Shown: one piece after another, positions 44,030 to 53,792 of the stretch
Position numbering within the stretch: position 1 is the stretch's first letter
Layout: each line of letters begins with the position of its first letter
Origin: Paenibacillus pinihumi DSM 23905 = JCM 16419
GTDB taxonomy: Bacteria > Bacillota > Bacilli > Paenibacillales > Paenibacillaceae
Assembly: GCF_000422505.1 (NCBI RefSeq)
Contig: NZ_AULX01000025.1
Coordinates: 62,001 to 126,000 of the forward strand
Direction: 5' to 3'
DNA: 64,000 bases
Notes under the pieces: generated by a model
The model's input: only the letters and a program-made list of their open reading frames with translations
The model's database searches: none
Told to the model about the DNA's origin: nothing
Translations under genes and position numbers: made by a program

Positions 44030-44803
44030 ATGCCTGCAAAAGAACGAACAAAACGATTGCTGCTAGGCCTGATAATCCCCATACTTGTCCTTGCCGTTTG
44101 GCAAGTTGCTGTAATGGCGCATCTGTTATCGGAGAATTTATTTCCGCCTCCGACGTCTATCCTGCAGGATTTCTATGAGATGCTGGTGTCCGGCGAACTG
44201 ACTCATCATTTGGGGATCAGCGTCATGCGTGCCATGATCGGATTTATAGTAGGAGGCGGGCTGGGACTCTTCTTTGGACTCATGTCTGGCTTGTACAAAC
44301 GTGCTGAGGAATTAGTCGATCCCACCGTTCAAATGATGCGGACGGTGCCCTTGCTGGCTGTAACGCCGCTATTTATTTTATGGTTTGGCTTCGGGGAATT
44401 GTCCAAAATTCTGCTTATTGCGATGGGTGCCTTTTTCCCGTTGTATGTCAATGCCTTCCTTGGGGTGCGCAATGTGGATTCCAAGCTGTTCGACGTCGCA
44501 AGGGTGCTGGAATTCAGCCGTTTGCACCAATTGACCAAGGTTGTACTCCCGGCTGCAATGCCCAATATATTACTGGGTGTCCGCTTATCTCTCAGCACAG
44601 CCTGGCTGTGTCTGGTTGTAGCTGAACTGATGGGTGCAGACCAGGGAATCGGTTTTTTGATTCAGGATGCCCGCTCCTACATGCGCACGGGGGTTGTGTT
44701 CGTCGGGATTATCATTTTTGCACTTGTCGGCAAGCTGACCGATTCGCTTGTACGGATTCTGGAGGCGCGCCTGCTGCAATGGCGGGATAGTTATCGCGGA
44801 TGA
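44030..44803 (+). CDS. ABC transporter permease, SsuC/TauC-like
   Basis: A 257-residue permease with six hydrophobic segments. The motif N-L-F-P-P-P-T-S-I follows the first segment, and the EAA-type loop reads K-V-V-L-P-A-A-M-P-N-I, both typical of SsuC/TauC. It forms an importer with the SsuB-like ATPase and the SsuA-like lipoprotein encoded divergently. A terminator follows at 44857. Confidence 0.92.
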   Translation: MPAKERTKRLLLGLIIPILVLAVWQVAVMAHLLSENLFPPPTSILQDFYEMLVSGELTHHLGISVMRAMIGFIVGGGLGLFFGLMSGLYKRAEELVDPTVQMMRTVPLLAVTPLFILWFGFGELSKILLIAMGAFFPLYVNAFLGVRNVDSKLFDVARVLEFSRLHQLTKVVLPAAMPNILLGVRLSLSTAWLCLVVAELMGADQGIGFLIQDARSYMRTGVVFVGIIIFALVGKLTDSLVRILEARLLQWRDSYRG

Positions 44804-44856
44804 TTTAATGAGTGGTTCCGTAAATTCCTTTTATGTAATAAAATAGAATGTAGATG

Positions 44857-44881
44857 GGGGCGGCCTTGCCGCCTTTTTTTG
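44857..44881 (+). terminator. Terminator after SsuC-like gene
   Basis: GGCGG/CCGCC stem with a CCTTG loop, followed by seven T residues. Confidence 0.85.
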
Positions 44882-45030
44882 CAGGACTATGATGTACAGG
44901 GGATGGCCAGCTATTGGGCTATGCTTGTGTTTTTGTGCGACTTTAGGAAAAGTAATTATCTTTAGCGGTATCTGCCGCTTCAGAGACAACAGCCTACTTG
45001 TATGCGCAAGGCACTTGAGGGAGTGAAGGA

Positions 45031-45318
45031 ATGTATTCTGAAAAAGGATTGAAAAAATTCGCAATTATCTGCATTATCATGAGTGTCATTGTATTTGGAT
45101 TTGCCTGTTATGGTCTGGTGCTGCTGTCGGATCATCGTCATTTGCTCGCGACGGATTTTGATTTGCTCTTCTTTTTTGGCGCTTTTTCCGTCATTGCATT
45201 ATGCGTGCAGTCAGTTGCCATTACGTTATTGTCTTTTACCACGAGAAAGTCATTAGGAGATGAAGCAGAAAAGCTGCGCACACGGATCATAGAGCTGGAG
45301 AAGAAAATAAAATCATGA
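45031..45318 (+). CDS. Small two-TM membrane protein with C-terminal coil (95 aa)
   Basis: Hydrophobic helices at about residues 9-31 and 41-66, then a charged, coil-like tail (GDEAEKLRTRIIELEKKIKS). GGGAGTGAAGG precedes the ATG. No family recognised. It ends 65 bases before the trpS T-box promoter, so it is a separate transcript. Confidence 0.7.
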   Translation: MYSEKGLKKFAIICIIMSVIVFGFACYGLVLLSDHRHLLATDFDLLFFFGAFSVIALCVQSVAITLLSFTTRKSLGDEAEKLRTRIIELEKKIKS

Positions 45319-45383
45319 GTATTTGCAGTCTGAAGCCTGTATGATCCGATGCCCGAGCCCGATAAAAAGTGGTAACATTCCGG

Positions 45384-45412
45384 TTTACAAATGAATAGTG
45401 TAATGCTATAAT
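45384..45412 (+). promoter_or_regulatory. Promoter of the T-box leader/trpS
   Basis: TTTACA (45384-45389), 17-base spacer, TATAAT (45407-45412). Start expected near 45419. Confidence 0.75.
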
Positions 45413-45418
45413 CACCCA

Positions 45419-45726
45419 TATATTTCAAGAAAAACGCAGAAAAAGGGTAAGTAGGCATGCGAGAGGGGATTGCAGAGAGCCGGTGGTTGCTGTGAACCGG
45501 TGTCCGGCGCATGATCGAATGGACTTTGGAGTTGCTTCTCCGAACCGCTGTTATGCGCAGTAGAAGAATGCCGGGCATCCCGCCGTTATCAAGGGGACGG
45601 TCTCGAGATGAGTCTATCATTTCCGCACCGTGAAGAGAAGACCGGAACGGCACAGCTATGTGTCCGGACGGTCAATTTAAGGTGGTACCACGACAACTTC
45701 GTCCTTATTGGACGGGGTTTTTTTGA
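45419..45726 (+). ncRNA. T-box riboswitch, Trp specifier
   Basis: A roughly 300-base leader with the T-box core AAGGTGGTACCACG at 45679-45692, pairing region for the uncharged tRNA acceptor end. The specifier loop reads GAA-TGG-AC with TGG (Trp) at 45520-45522, and an AGAGAG element precedes it. The terminator arm AACTTCGTCC/GGACGGGGTT (45695-45719) is followed by seven T residues. Uncharged tRNA-Trp should stabilise the antiterminator and allow trpS transcription. Confidence 0.9.
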
Positions 45727-45748
45727 TTTTATAAAGGGGGTGATGGCC

Positions 45749-45982
45749 ATGGAAGATGGCTGGTGGTGGCGGTTCATGTATCAAAAAGTCAGTACGATTC
45801 AACCTGACGATTCCCAGTTAGTGAGGATAGTCAGCATAACAAGGAGGATATTATCCCATGACAGAAAGAGTATTGACCGGAGACCGGGTTACCGGCAAGC
45901 TTCACCTTGGCCATTACGCCGGCAGTTTGCAAAATCGTGTGGCTCTGCAGGAGCAATACGAGACATTTGTTCTTCTTGCTGA
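45749..45982 (+). other. Leader reading frame with three consecutive Trp codons overlapping trpS start
   Basis: ATG 45749 lies eight bases after AAAGGGGG (45733-45740) and opens M-E-D-G-W-W-W-R-F. TGG codons occupy 45761-45769. The frame stays open across the trpS ribosome site (45841-45847) and start, ending at TGA 45980-45982, 77 codons in total, out of frame with trpS. Looks like a ribosome-stalling sensor of charged tRNA-Trp rather than a protein gene. By analogy, Bacillus subtilis rtpLP has three Trp codons downstream of a Trp T-box. Confidence 0.5.
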
Positions 45983-46844
45983 TGTTCAGGCCTTAACCAC
46001 TCATTTTGAGCAGCCAGGGCTGATTCGCAGCCATTTGCGCGAAATTGCGCTTGATTATTTGGCTGCCGGTATTGACCCCGGGCGTTCCACAATTTTTGTT
46101 CAGTCCATGATTCCGGAAATTGCGGAATTGACGGTATTTTATTCCATGTTCGTCACGGTTAATGTGCTGCGGCATAATCCGACGGTAAAGGCCGAATCCA
46201 AAACTGGCGGCCTCGACGATATGTATTACGGTTTTCTGGGGTATCCGGTCAGTCAGGCAGCGGACATCACCTTCTGCAAAGCAACGATTGTTCCAGTGGG
46301 AGAAGACCAGCTTCCGCATCTGGAGCTGGCCCGCAAGATTGTCCGGCGGTTCAACGAGCTGTATCGGCCTGTGCTCGTGGAGCCTGCTGCCCTTATCAGT
46401 GAGACGTCCAGGCTGGCAGGAATCGACGGGCACATTAAAATGAGCAAGAGCCGCGGCAATTCCATCGCGCTCGACTCCTCACCGGAAGAGGTTGCAGTCC
46501 AAATAAAGAAAGCAGTGACCGACCCTGAACGCATCCGAAAATCTGATCCGGGCCATCCTGATATCTGCCCGATCTATGCGTATCACAGAGCTTTTCGCAA
46601 AGATGGGTCGCTTGAAATCCGTGAAGCCTGCGAGCAGGGACGCATCGGCTGTTCGGCCTGTAAGGGGCTGATTATATCTGCCTTGGAGCAGTTGCTTGAG
46701 CCCATGCGCCAGCGCCGCACTTACTATGCTGCCAGACCAGCCCTGGTTGATGATATTTTGATGTCGGGGACGCGGCGGGCGCGGGAAGTTGCGCAGAGCA
46801 CGATGCAGGAGATAAGGGAAGCAATGAGTCTGGATTACTTTTAA
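45858..46844 (+). CDS. trpS: Tryptophanyl-tRNA synthetase (divergent type)
   Basis: A 328-residue class Ic synthetase. HIGH motif as H16-L-G-H19 and K194-M-S-K-S198, both intact. G-E-D-Q-L-P-H-L-E-L in the middle matches the tRNA-synthetase core. It differs from the usual Bacillus TrpRS (HLGH instead of TIGN, and K-M-S-K-S-R-G-N), resembling the second TrpRS type known from some actinobacteria and linked there to indolmycin tolerance; that link is an inference here. AAGGAGG precedes the ATG by 10 bases. Controlled by the T-box upstream. Confidence 0.92.
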   Translation: MTERVLTGDRVTGKLHLGHYAGSLQNRVALQEQYETFVLLADVQALTTHFEQPGLIRSHLREIALDYLAAGIDPGRSTIFVQSMIPEIAELTVFYSMFVTVNVLRHNPTVKAESKTGGLDDMYYGFLGYPVSQAADITFCKATIVPVGEDQLPHLELARKIVRRFNELYRPVLVEPAALISETSRLAGIDGHIKMSKSRGNSIALDSSPEEVAVQIKKAVTDPERIRKSDPGHPDICPIYAYHRAFRKDGSLEIREACEQGRIGCSACKGLIISALEQLLEPMRQRRTYYAARPALVDDILMSGTRRAREVAQSTMQEIREAMSLDYF

Positions 46845-46870
46845 TTAAGAAGTTTACGATTATAATTCAA

Positions 46871-46907
46871 GCCGGAGTCTCACAGAGCAGCTGCGAGGGA
46901 CTCCGGC
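46871..46907. terminator. Terminator-like hairpin between trpS and acetyltransferase gene
   Basis: GCCGGAGTC/GACTCCGGC stem, GC-rich, with a weak tail (CATTCTG). Placed between converging genes. Confidence 0.55.
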
Positions 46908-46919
46908 CATTCTGCACCT

Positions 46920-47381
46920 CTACCAGTGCTTTTCCACCGCTTCCGCGCTTGGAGAAAAGCCGTTTCTGGCATAAAAATCAACACTTTCTATGCTGGGCCA
47001 CAAAATTAGAAATTCGGCCTCATGTTCTTTTGACCACGTCTCCATCGCCGCATGAATTTTGCTTCCAAGCCCTTGGCTCCTGAAATCAGGCCGCGTATAG
47101 ACGTTGGTCACGTATCCGAAGTAAGGGTCTTTGGATTTCCCGGGACGCGGCACTTTATGAATCCGTTGCAGATACATATGTGAGACGATGCGCTTCTCAA
47201 CTTCTGCCACCCAAATATACCAATCCCCGCCTTCAAGAGCCTGAGTCAAAAACGCACTGCAAGTCTGATAGAACTCCTCAAAAGGTTCGGGGCTTTCATC
47301 ATAGTCTTCCACTGAGAAATCCCAGCGCATTTGTACCAGTTCATCGATATCTTCTAAAACAGCCAAACGTATAATTGGCAT
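46920..47381 (-). CDS. GNAT-family N-acetyltransferase
   Basis: A 153-residue acetyltransferase. Strand 4 and motif A read N-V-Y-T-R-P-D-F-R-S-Q-G-L-G-S-K-I (about residues 93-109), followed by a C-terminal F-Y-A-R-N-G-F-S-P strand-turn. GAGGTGAG precedes the ATG. Substrate unknown; convergent to trpS. Confidence 0.88.
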   Translation of the reverse strand: MPIIRLAVLEDIDELVQMRWDFSVEDYDESPEPFEEFYQTCSAFLTQALEGGDWYIWVAEVEKRIVSHMYLQRIHKVPRPGKSKDPYFGYVTNVYTRPDFRSQGLGSKIHAAMETWSKEHEAEFLILWPSIESVDFYARNGFSPSAEAVEKHW

Positions 47382-47486
47382 GGGCTCACCTCACTGCATG
47401 TATATTCTAATTTTTAAAACTCTTACCTTATTCGCGCAGCCGATTTAGAATCCCTTTATTCAAATACTTGTCTTCGAGCATGCAAA

Positions 47487-47578
47487 AAGCACCCCTGCCT
47501 CTGTCGCGGCCCGAATACTGTTCCTGTCTTATACAGGATGCAGTTCCGCTGCCTTTTATACCAGACATAGGGGTGCTT
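47487..47578 (-). terminator. Long-range terminator hairpin after gnd
   Basis: AAGCACCCCT pairs with AGGGGTGCTT across 72 bases that contain a further CCTGT/ACAGG arm. On the minus strand the 3' arm runs into TTTTTGC. Terminates the zwf-tkt-tal-gnd transcript. Confidence 0.75.
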
Positions 47579-47608
47579 GAATCTATATGAAAGGGTTATG
47601 AAGTCAGA

Positions 47609-49024
47609 TTATTCGTTGTCCATCCATTGAAAGTGGAAGGCTCCTTCTTTGTCCAACCGTTGGAACGTATGCGCTCCGAAATAGTCGCGCTGTGCTTGCA
47701 GCAGGTTCGCAGGCAGACGCTCGGAACGGTAGCTGTCATAATACGCCAGGGCCGAAGCGAATGCAGGGACTGGAATGCCTCTTGTGATCGCCACGGAGAT
47801 CACTTTTCTCCATGCATCCTGGTAGTTGTCGACCACATTGCTGAAGTACTCATCCAGCAGCAAGTTATTTAAGCTTGGATTGCGGTCGTAGGCGTCCTTA
47901 ATATTTTGCAGGAATCTTGCCCGGATAATACATCCCCCACGGAAAATCATCGCGATGCTGCCGTAGTTCAGATTCCAGTTATACGCTTCAGAGGCTGCTT
48001 TCATTTGAGCAAAGCCCTGTGCGTAGGAAGCAATTTTGCTCGCATACAGTGCCTTGCGTACAGCTTCGATAAATTCTTTGCGGTCGCCATCGTAGCCGGA
48101 TACTTCAGGTCCGCTCAGGATTTTGCTGGCAGCAATACGCTCTTCCTTCATCGCAGAGATGAACCGTGCAAATACGGATTCGGTAATAATCGATACCGGA
48201 ACACCCAGGTCAAGGGCGTTTTGGCTGGTCCATTTACCAGTTCCCTTTTGTCCGGCTGCGTCCAGAATGACATCGACCATCGGCTTGCCTGTATCCGGGT
48301 CAGTCTTGGTGAAGATATCAGCTGTGATTTCGATCAGATAGCTGTCCAGCTCCCCGTTATTCCACTCGGTGAAAATCTCATGCAGCTCGCTTGTGCTCAC
48401 GCCAAGCACGTCCTTGAGCAGGTGATACGCTTCGCCAATAAGCTGCATGTCGCCGTACTCAATACCGTTATGCACCATTTTGACATAGTGGCCTGCGCCG
48501 TCTTCACCAATATAGGTGGAGCAAGGATCGCCGTTGACTTTGGCAGAGATGGCCGTCAGGATTGGCTCGACAAGTTCATACGCGTCTTTTTGCCCGCCCG
48601 GCATAATCGCAGGCCCTTTCAGTGCGCCCTCTTCGCCGCCGGATACACCAGCGCCGATAAAGCGGAAGCCTTGTGCGGACAGCTCTTTGTTGCGTCTTTG
48701 AGTATCCGGGAAGAAGGCATTGCCGCCGTCAATCAGAATATCTCCTTGGCTCAGGTAAGGTACGAGCTGATTGATTGTATCATCCGTTGCTTGCCCGGCC
48801 TTTACCATAATCAAGATTTTGCGTGGTGTTTCCAGTGCCTGTACAAACTCTTCAATGCTGTACGTACCGACAAGATTTTTGCCTGGGGCTTCTTCCAGCA
48901 GCTCATTCGTTTTTTCAGGTGAACGGTTAAACAGAGCTACAGAGAAGCCTTTGCTTTCTATATTCAAGGCCAGGTTTTTGCCCATGACGGCCAGACCAAC
49001 GACACCGATTTGTTGTTTACTCAC
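47609..49024 (-). CDS. gnd: 6-phosphogluconate dehydrogenase (decarboxylating)
   Basis: A 471-residue enzyme oxidising 6-phosphogluconate to ribulose 5-phosphate. NADP-binding Rossmann start [12 protein letters not shown], followed by N-R-S (NADP-preferring), catalytic Lys in [12 protein letters not shown], and C-terminal G-G-C-I-I-R-A-R-F. Full length. Last gene of the pentose phosphate operon and followed by a terminator. Confidence 0.96.
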   Translation of the reverse strand: MSKQQIGVVGLAVMGKNLALNIESKGFSVALFNRSPEKTNELLEEAPGKNLVGTYSIEEFVQALETPRKILIMVKAGQATDDTINQLVPYLSQGDILIDGGNAFFPDTQRRNKELSAQGFRFIGAGVSGGEEGALKGPAIMPGGQKDAYELVEPILTAISAKVNGDPCSTYIGEDGAGHYVKMVHNGIEYGDMQLIGEAYHLLKDVLGVSTSELHEIFTEWNNGELDSYLIEITADIFTKTDPDTGKPMVDVILDAAGQKGTGKWTSQNALDLGVPVSIITESVFARFISAMKEERIAASKILSGPEVSGYDGDRKEFIEAVRKALYASKIASYAQGFAQMKAASEAYNWNLNYGSIAMIFRGGCIIRARFLQNIKDAYDRNPSLNNLLLDEYFSNVVDNYQDAWRKVISVAITRGIPVPAFASALAYYDSYRSERLPANLLQAQRDYFGAHTFQRLDKEGAFHFQWMDNE

Positions 49025-49053
49025 AGGATTCCCCTCCTATATCTGAATTTTGC

Positions 49054-49722
49054 TTAGTTTTGTACAGCTTTTTTCCAGTCGGCTGCAAATTTCTCGATCC
49101 CTTGATCCGTCAGCGGATGCTTGGAAATTTGCTCGATAACCGCAAATGGAATGGTTGCAATATGAGCGCCAGCCATCGCGACACGGGTGACGTGATCCGG
49201 ATGACGGACAGATGCTGCAATGATCTGGGTATCCAGGTTATGCGTACGGAACAGCTCAGCGACCTTGGAGACCAATAGTACGCCATCCTCGGAGATGTCG
49301 TCCAGACGGCCAAGGAACGGGGAGACGTAAGTCGCGCCTGCACGGGCTGCGAGCAGTGCCTGGTTCACGCTGAAGATCAGCGTGACATTCGTCTTTACAC
49401 CTTTGGCAGTCAAATATCGGCAAGCCTCCAGACCAGCAAGAGTCATCGGGAGCTTGATCGTGATGTTCTTGTCATTGTTGTTGATCTTGATCAGCTCGTT
49501 GGCTTGTGCAATCATTTCTTCCGCTGTGACAGCATCTGGTGTTACTTCCGCAGATACGGACTCAACATCCGGCACTTCGCGCAAAATTTCTTCAATGCGG
49601 TCTTCGAATTTCACGCCTTCTTTGGCTACGAGGGACGGGTTGGTCGTTACACCGGACAGGACGCCGATTTTGTACGCTTTTTTGATATCATCCAGATTGG
49701 CAGTATCGATGAAAAATTTCAT
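49054..49722 (-). CDS. tal: Transaldolase, short (TalC/FSA-like) type
   Basis: A 222-residue class I aldolase. It starts [10 protein letters not shown] at ATG 49722 with GGAGG upstream; the longer frame to 49773 is not supported. Schiff-base Lys in I-T-I-K-L-P-M-T (strand beta4), T-N-P-S-L near residue 27. Transfers dihydroxyacetone units in the non-oxidative pentose phosphate branch. Lies between tkt and gnd. Confidence 0.93.
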   Translation of the reverse strand: MKFFIDTANLDDIKKAYKIGVLSGVTTNPSLVAKEGVKFEDRIEEILREVPDVESVSAEVTPDAVTAEEMIAQANELIKINNNDKNITIKLPMTLAGLEACRYLTAKGVKTNVTLIFSVNQALLAARAGATYVSPFLGRLDDISEDGVLLVSKVAELFRTHNLDTQIIAASVRHPDHVTRVAMAGAHIATIPFAVIEQISKHPLTDQGIEKFAADWKKAVQN

Positions 49723-49848
49723 ATTGAACAACCTCCATTTAGTTGAATATATAAGAATTTTCAGGCTTGGCAACTTGATAAATGACCTTATATTTCATTG
49801 CGCATACAAGCAAGACTTTGTGATGACTTACATGTGCGGTTTTCGGAA

Positions 49849-49883
49849 CGCAGCTGAACCGGGACATCTGGATTTCAGCTGCG
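49849..49883. repeat. Intercistronic hairpin between tkt and tal
   Basis: Perfect 10-bp stem CGCAGCTGAA/TTCAGCTGCG with a 15-base loop. No U-tract, so more likely an RNA-processing or stability element than a terminator. Confidence 0.55.
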
Positions 49884-49925
49884 CACGGACCGTGTATTAA
49901 CGCTTGGCGGCTATTGTAACAAATC

Positions 49926-51917
49926 TTACAGCAGTTCCTTGGCGGTACGAACGACATTGTCCGTCGAGAATCCGAAGTATTCCAGAACGGCTGGACCTGG
50001 ACCCGACGCGCCAAAGGTGTCAATGGACAAAACTTTGCCCGCTGGACCTGTATAGCGCTCCCAGCCCAGTGAGATACCTGCTTCAATTGCAATCCGCTTG
50101 GAGACGGAGGAAGGAAGCACTTGCTCCTTGTACGCATCCGGCTGGCGGTCGAACAATTCCCGGCTAGGCATTGCCACCACACGTACAGATACGTTTTCTT
50201 GCTCCAGCTCTGCTTTGGCGCTCACTGCAAGTGAAACCTCGGACCCTGTTGCGATCAGGATCACATCCGGCTTGCCATTTGTTTCTGCCAGTACATAAGC
50301 GCCTTTGGCTACGTCTGCTACGTTTCCTTTGGTCGTTTCATAGATCGGCAGGTTCTGTCTGCTCAAGACGAGTGCAACCGGACCTTCATTTTGCTGCAAG
50401 GCGTATGCCCATGCGCTGGCTGTTTCGTTCGCGTCCGTTGGGCGGATGACGGTCAGTCCCGGAATCGTCCGCAGTGCAGCCAAATGCTCGACAGGCTCAT
50501 GGGTTGGACCATCCTCGCCGACAGCGATGGAATCATGGGTAAACACATACGTTACAGGCAGCTTTTGCAGTGCAGCCAGACGAATCGAAGGACGAAGGTA
50601 ATCGCTGAATACGAAGAAGGTGCTGACGAACGGCTTTACGCCTCCGTGCAGAGCCAATCCGTTGCCCGCTGCGCCCATCGCATGCTCACGTACCCCGAAG
50701 TAAATATTGCGTCCGGCATAAGAGTCAACGGCAAATTTTTGTTCGCCGCGGATATCGGTCATCGTGGAATGCGACAAGTCCGCGCTTCCGCCGAAAATGG
50801 ACGGTACAGTTTTTACAAAGTGATTGATGGCTTCGCCACTGGCAACACGAGTCGATACGGTTTTGGACGTATCAAAGGTCAGAATGTCCTTGGCATCAAT
50901 CAATACGGTACCGTCAATCGCCTGCTTCAGCTCTTGGCCAAGCTCAGGGTATTGCGTGCTATAGGAAGCCAGCAATTGGTTCCAGGCTTCCTCCTTGGCA
51001 GCACCCTGCTGTTTAAGCTGCTCGTAATGCGCTTTGACTTCCGCAGGTACGGTGAACTCCTCTTCGTAATCCCAGCCGTATACTTTTTTCGTAGCAACCG
51101 CCTCTTCTTTACCCAACGGATTTCCGTGTACTTTATTGGTTCCCGCAACCTTGCTGCCGTATCCAATAATCGTACGAACTTCAATCAAAGTAGGTTGGGC
51201 ATCGTGCTGCTTGGCAGCTTCGATGGCTTTGGAGATTGCGTCGATGTCGTTGCCGTCCTCAACCCGCAGGTATTGCCAGTTGGCAGACTCCGCCCGTTTT
51301 TGAATCTGTTCGCCGAAGGAGAGGTTCAGCTCGCCATCGAGGGAGATATCGTTGGAATCGTACAGGACGACCAGCTTGCCCAGCTTCATGTGACCAGCCA
51401 TGGACATCGCTTCATAGGAGATGCCCTCCATCAGGCAGCCGTCTCCAACAAGTGCATACGTGTAATGGTCAACGACAGGGAAGCCGTCCTGATTAAATTT
51501 CGACGAGAGATGCGCTTCAGCCATTGCCATGCCGACAGCATTCGCAATGCCCTGACCCAGCGGTCCTGTTGTAGCATCAACGCCATCCGTGTGGCCGAAC
51601 TCCGGGTGCCCAGGCGTCTTGCTGTTGAGCTTGCGGAACTGCTTGAGATCGTCCAGCGATACCTGATAGCCGGACAGGTGAAGCAGGCTGTACAGCAAGG
51701 CCGAGCCATGACCGGCAGAGAGTACAAAACGGTCGCGGTTGAACCACTTGGAGTGCCCCGGATTATGGTTCATCAGTTTGGACCAGAGGGTGTACGCCAT
51801 CGGCGCAGCACCCATAGGCAGGCCCGGGTGGCCGGAATTCGCGCTGTTAATGGCGTCGATTGACAATGTGCGGATCGTATCGATTGCTAGTTGATCAATG
51901 GTTTTGGTTGTAGACAT
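49926..51917 (-). CDS. tkt: Transketolase
   Basis: A 663-residue thiamine-diphosphate enzyme. TPP site [13 protein letters not shown] near residue 155 with following N, pyrimidine-part E in F-F-V-F-S-D-Y-L and G-V-R-E-H-A-M, plus [13 protein letters not shown]. The start overlaps the zwf end by 23 bases, so translation is coupled. Exchanges two-carbon units among sugar phosphates. Confidence 0.96.
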   Translation of the reverse strand: MSTTKTIDQLAIDTIRTLSIDAINSANSGHPGLPMGAAPMAYTLWSKLMNHNPGHSKWFNRDRFVLSAGHGSALLYSLLHLSGYQVSLDDLKQFRKLNSKTPGHPEFGHTDGVDATTGPLGQGIANAVGMAMAEAHLSSKFNQDGFPVVDHYTYALVGDGCLMEGISYEAMSMAGHMKLGKLVVLYDSNDISLDGELNLSFGEQIQKRAESANWQYLRVEDGNDIDAISKAIEAAKQHDAQPTLIEVRTIIGYGSKVAGTNKVHGNPLGKEEAVATKKVYGWDYEEEFTVPAEVKAHYEQLKQQGAAKEEAWNQLLASYSTQYPELGQELKQAIDGTVLIDAKDILTFDTSKTVSTRVASGEAINHFVKTVPSIFGGSADLSHSTMTDIRGEQKFAVDSYAGRNIYFGVREHAMGAAGNGLALHGGVKPFVSTFFVFSDYLRPSIRLAALQKLPVTYVFTHDSIAVGEDGPTHEPVEHLAALRTIPGLTVIRPTDANETASAWAYALQQNEGPVALVLSRQNLPIYETTKGNVADVAKGAYVLAETNGKPDVILIATGSEVSLAVSAKAELEQENVSVRVVAMPSRELFDRQPDAYKEQVLPSSVSKRIAIEAGISLGWERYTGPAGKVLSIDTFGASGPGPAVLEYFGFSTDNVVRTAKELL

Positions 51918-53418
51918 ATTGTTCTCCTTCCGTGGCTTTCATATTAGATTCAGGCTTGGCGTCGAACCACCAGTGGAAGCCGTCTTCTGCGAGCAATGCA
52001 TCCGATGCTGCAGGTCCGTAGGAGCCTGCTTCATAGGTATGGAGCGGGACCAGATTTTCTTCGAACGCTTCAAGAATCGGCTGTACCCATGCCCAGGACA
52101 GCTCCACTTCATCCCAATGCGCAAAGAAGGTAGGGTCACCGTTCAGGGCGTCATGAATCAAATTCTCGTACGCTTCGGCAATATTGTCCTGATTTTCATG
52201 GAGATTGATATGCATCGGTTTGAATTCTCCACGATGCTGAGGATCACGCGTATTTAACTGCAGGCTGATTCCCTCATTCGGGCTGATCTCAAATACGAGC
52301 AGGTTTGGTGCAGAAGCATCCACCTTGGATGTCGATTGCTTGAGCGGTTCCTTAAACTCAATAACAATCCGGGTAGATTTCTCATTCATTCTTTTGCCGG
52401 TGCGAATGTAGATCGGCACGCCGCGCCAGAAGTAATCGTCGATTTTCAGTCTCGCTGCGACGAATGTTTCATTCCGGGATTGTGGCGGGATACCCGGCTC
52501 ATCCAGATAACCGGTAACCGGCTTGCCCTGAATGCTGCCCGCAATGTATTGTCCGCGGACAACATCAGCGTGGGCATCCTGCTTCGACAGTGTTTCCAGA
52601 GCTTCCATCACCAGCTTTTTCTTCTGATGCACCTTCTCGGATGCGCTGTTTTGCGGAACATGGATTGCGGTCATCATCAGCAACTGCAGCATATGGTTTT
52701 GGAACATGTCTCTCAAGGCCCCGACATGGTCGTAATACCCGGCACGTTCTTCCACACCAACCGTTTCATTTGCAGTAATCTGCACATTGGCGATGTAACG
52801 GTTGGTCCATAATGCGCGGAATACCGGATTCACCTGTTGAAGAGCCTCCAGATTTTGCACCATCGGCTTGCCGAGATAGTGGTCGATACGGTAAATTTCT
52901 TCCTCCGTAAAGGCTTTGCTCAGCTTCTCGTTCAAATCACGGGCAGTTTGCAGATCCGAGCCGAAAGGCTTCTCAATGACAAGACGCTTCCATCCTTCAG
53001 CGGAACCAAGTCCACTGTCCGTAATGTTGGCGGCGATCGTCTCGAAGAACTCTGGTCCTACCGAGAGATAAAACGTCCGGTTCGGCGGCAGGCTCAGTTC
53101 TTGTTCCCGCTGCTCGATACGCTGACGCAGAGCTTGGTAGTCTTCTTTGTTCCCGATGTTCAGGACATTGTATCCGAAGGCTTGGAGGAAACGCTGCAGT
53201 TGCACAGAGTCCTGGGCCTTGCGTCTGGAAAAGTCATGAAGGGACTTCTCTACATTGGCCCGGAAGGATTCATCGGTCAGTTCTCTTCGTCCAAGACCGA
53301 TCAGGGAGAAATGTTCCGGCAGTTTTTGATCCAGAAATAAATTATATAAGGCAGGGTAAATTTTCCGTTTGGCTAAATCACCTGTCGCGCCGAATAAAAC
53401 AAAAGTAGTTGGCTCCAT
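51895..53418 (-). CDS. zwf: Glucose-6-phosphate 1-dehydrogenase
   Basis: A 507-residue enzyme, first of the pentose phosphate operon. NADP site [10 protein letters not shown] near residue 10 and substrate-binding R-I-D-H-Y-L-G-K with catalytic His. ATG 53418 follows AAAGGAG; the frame open to 53595 has no ribosome site near its first ATG and lacks similarity to the family. Its 3' end overlaps tkt. Confidence 0.95.
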   Translation of the reverse strand: MEPTTFVLFGATGDLAKRKIYPALYNLFLDQKLPEHFSLIGLGRRELTDESFRANVEKSLHDFSRRKAQDSVQLQRFLQAFGYNVLNIGNKEDYQALRQRIEQREQELSLPPNRTFYLSVGPEFFETIAANITDSGLGSAEGWKRLVIEKPFGSDLQTARDLNEKLSKAFTEEEIYRIDHYLGKPMVQNLEALQQVNPVFRALWTNRYIANVQITANETVGVEERAGYYDHVGALRDMFQNHMLQLLMMTAIHVPQNSASEKVHQKKKLVMEALETLSKQDAHADVVRGQYIAGSIQGKPVTGYLDEPGIPPQSRNETFVAARLKIDDYFWRGVPIYIRTGKRMNEKSTRIVIEFKEPLKQSTSKVDASAPNLLVFEISPNEGISLQLNTRDPQHRGEFKPMHINLHENQDNIAEAYENLIHDALNGDPTFFAHWDEVELSWAWVQPILEAFEENLVPLHTYEAGSYGPAASDALLAEDGFHWWFDAKPESNMKATEGEQYVYNQNH

Positions 53419-53699
53419 CTTCTGAAGTCTCCTTTCGGCAGAGCGCAGAATAGCGGTATATAGGTTATGGCTAATTCTTTTTAACCAAAATACCGAAATT
53501 TCGATCCGCGAGCTCTGTTTTTCTATAAATTCACTATAATACAATTTGGCTTCATACAAGTAATTAATATATTTCACAGAAGGTATAGATGGCATCTATG
53601 ACTAAAATGTGAGGCTGAACGATTTTCGCATTCGTGCAGCTAAGGAGGGCGTGATATTAACAGGAGAAGAAAGGAGTGGTGAATGTGCTGGAAATATAG
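53419..53699. other. Upstream region of the pentose phosphate operon
   Basis: About 280 AT-rich bases in which the zwf promoter must lie on the minus strand. No single promoter pair stood out. Two AAGGAG-like stretches are present without a following gene. Confidence 0.4.
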
Positions 53700-53742
53700 A
53701 AAGGCCAGTCAATGCGCTGCTTGGAGCGATTAACTGGCCTTT
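53700..53742 (-). terminator. Terminator of RCC1-repeat gene
   Basis: AAAGGCCAGT/ACTGGCCTTT continues into AAT-CGCT/AGCG-ATT with one bulge, giving about 17 bp. Placed between the RCC1 gene and zwf, both on the minus strand. Confidence 0.75.
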
Positions 53743-53792
53743 GAGATACAGTTTAGTTTAGAGATCCTGTTATTGCGGATGCATGTCGACGG

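Noticed and set aside
47906-48922. Plus-strand frame opposite gnd
   Set aside because: Same reasoning; gnd motifs are complete on the minus strand.
50391-51863. Long plus-strand frame (490 codons) opposite tkt
   Set aside because: Transketolase is full length and highly conserved on the other strand; the plus frame is low-complexity text without start context.
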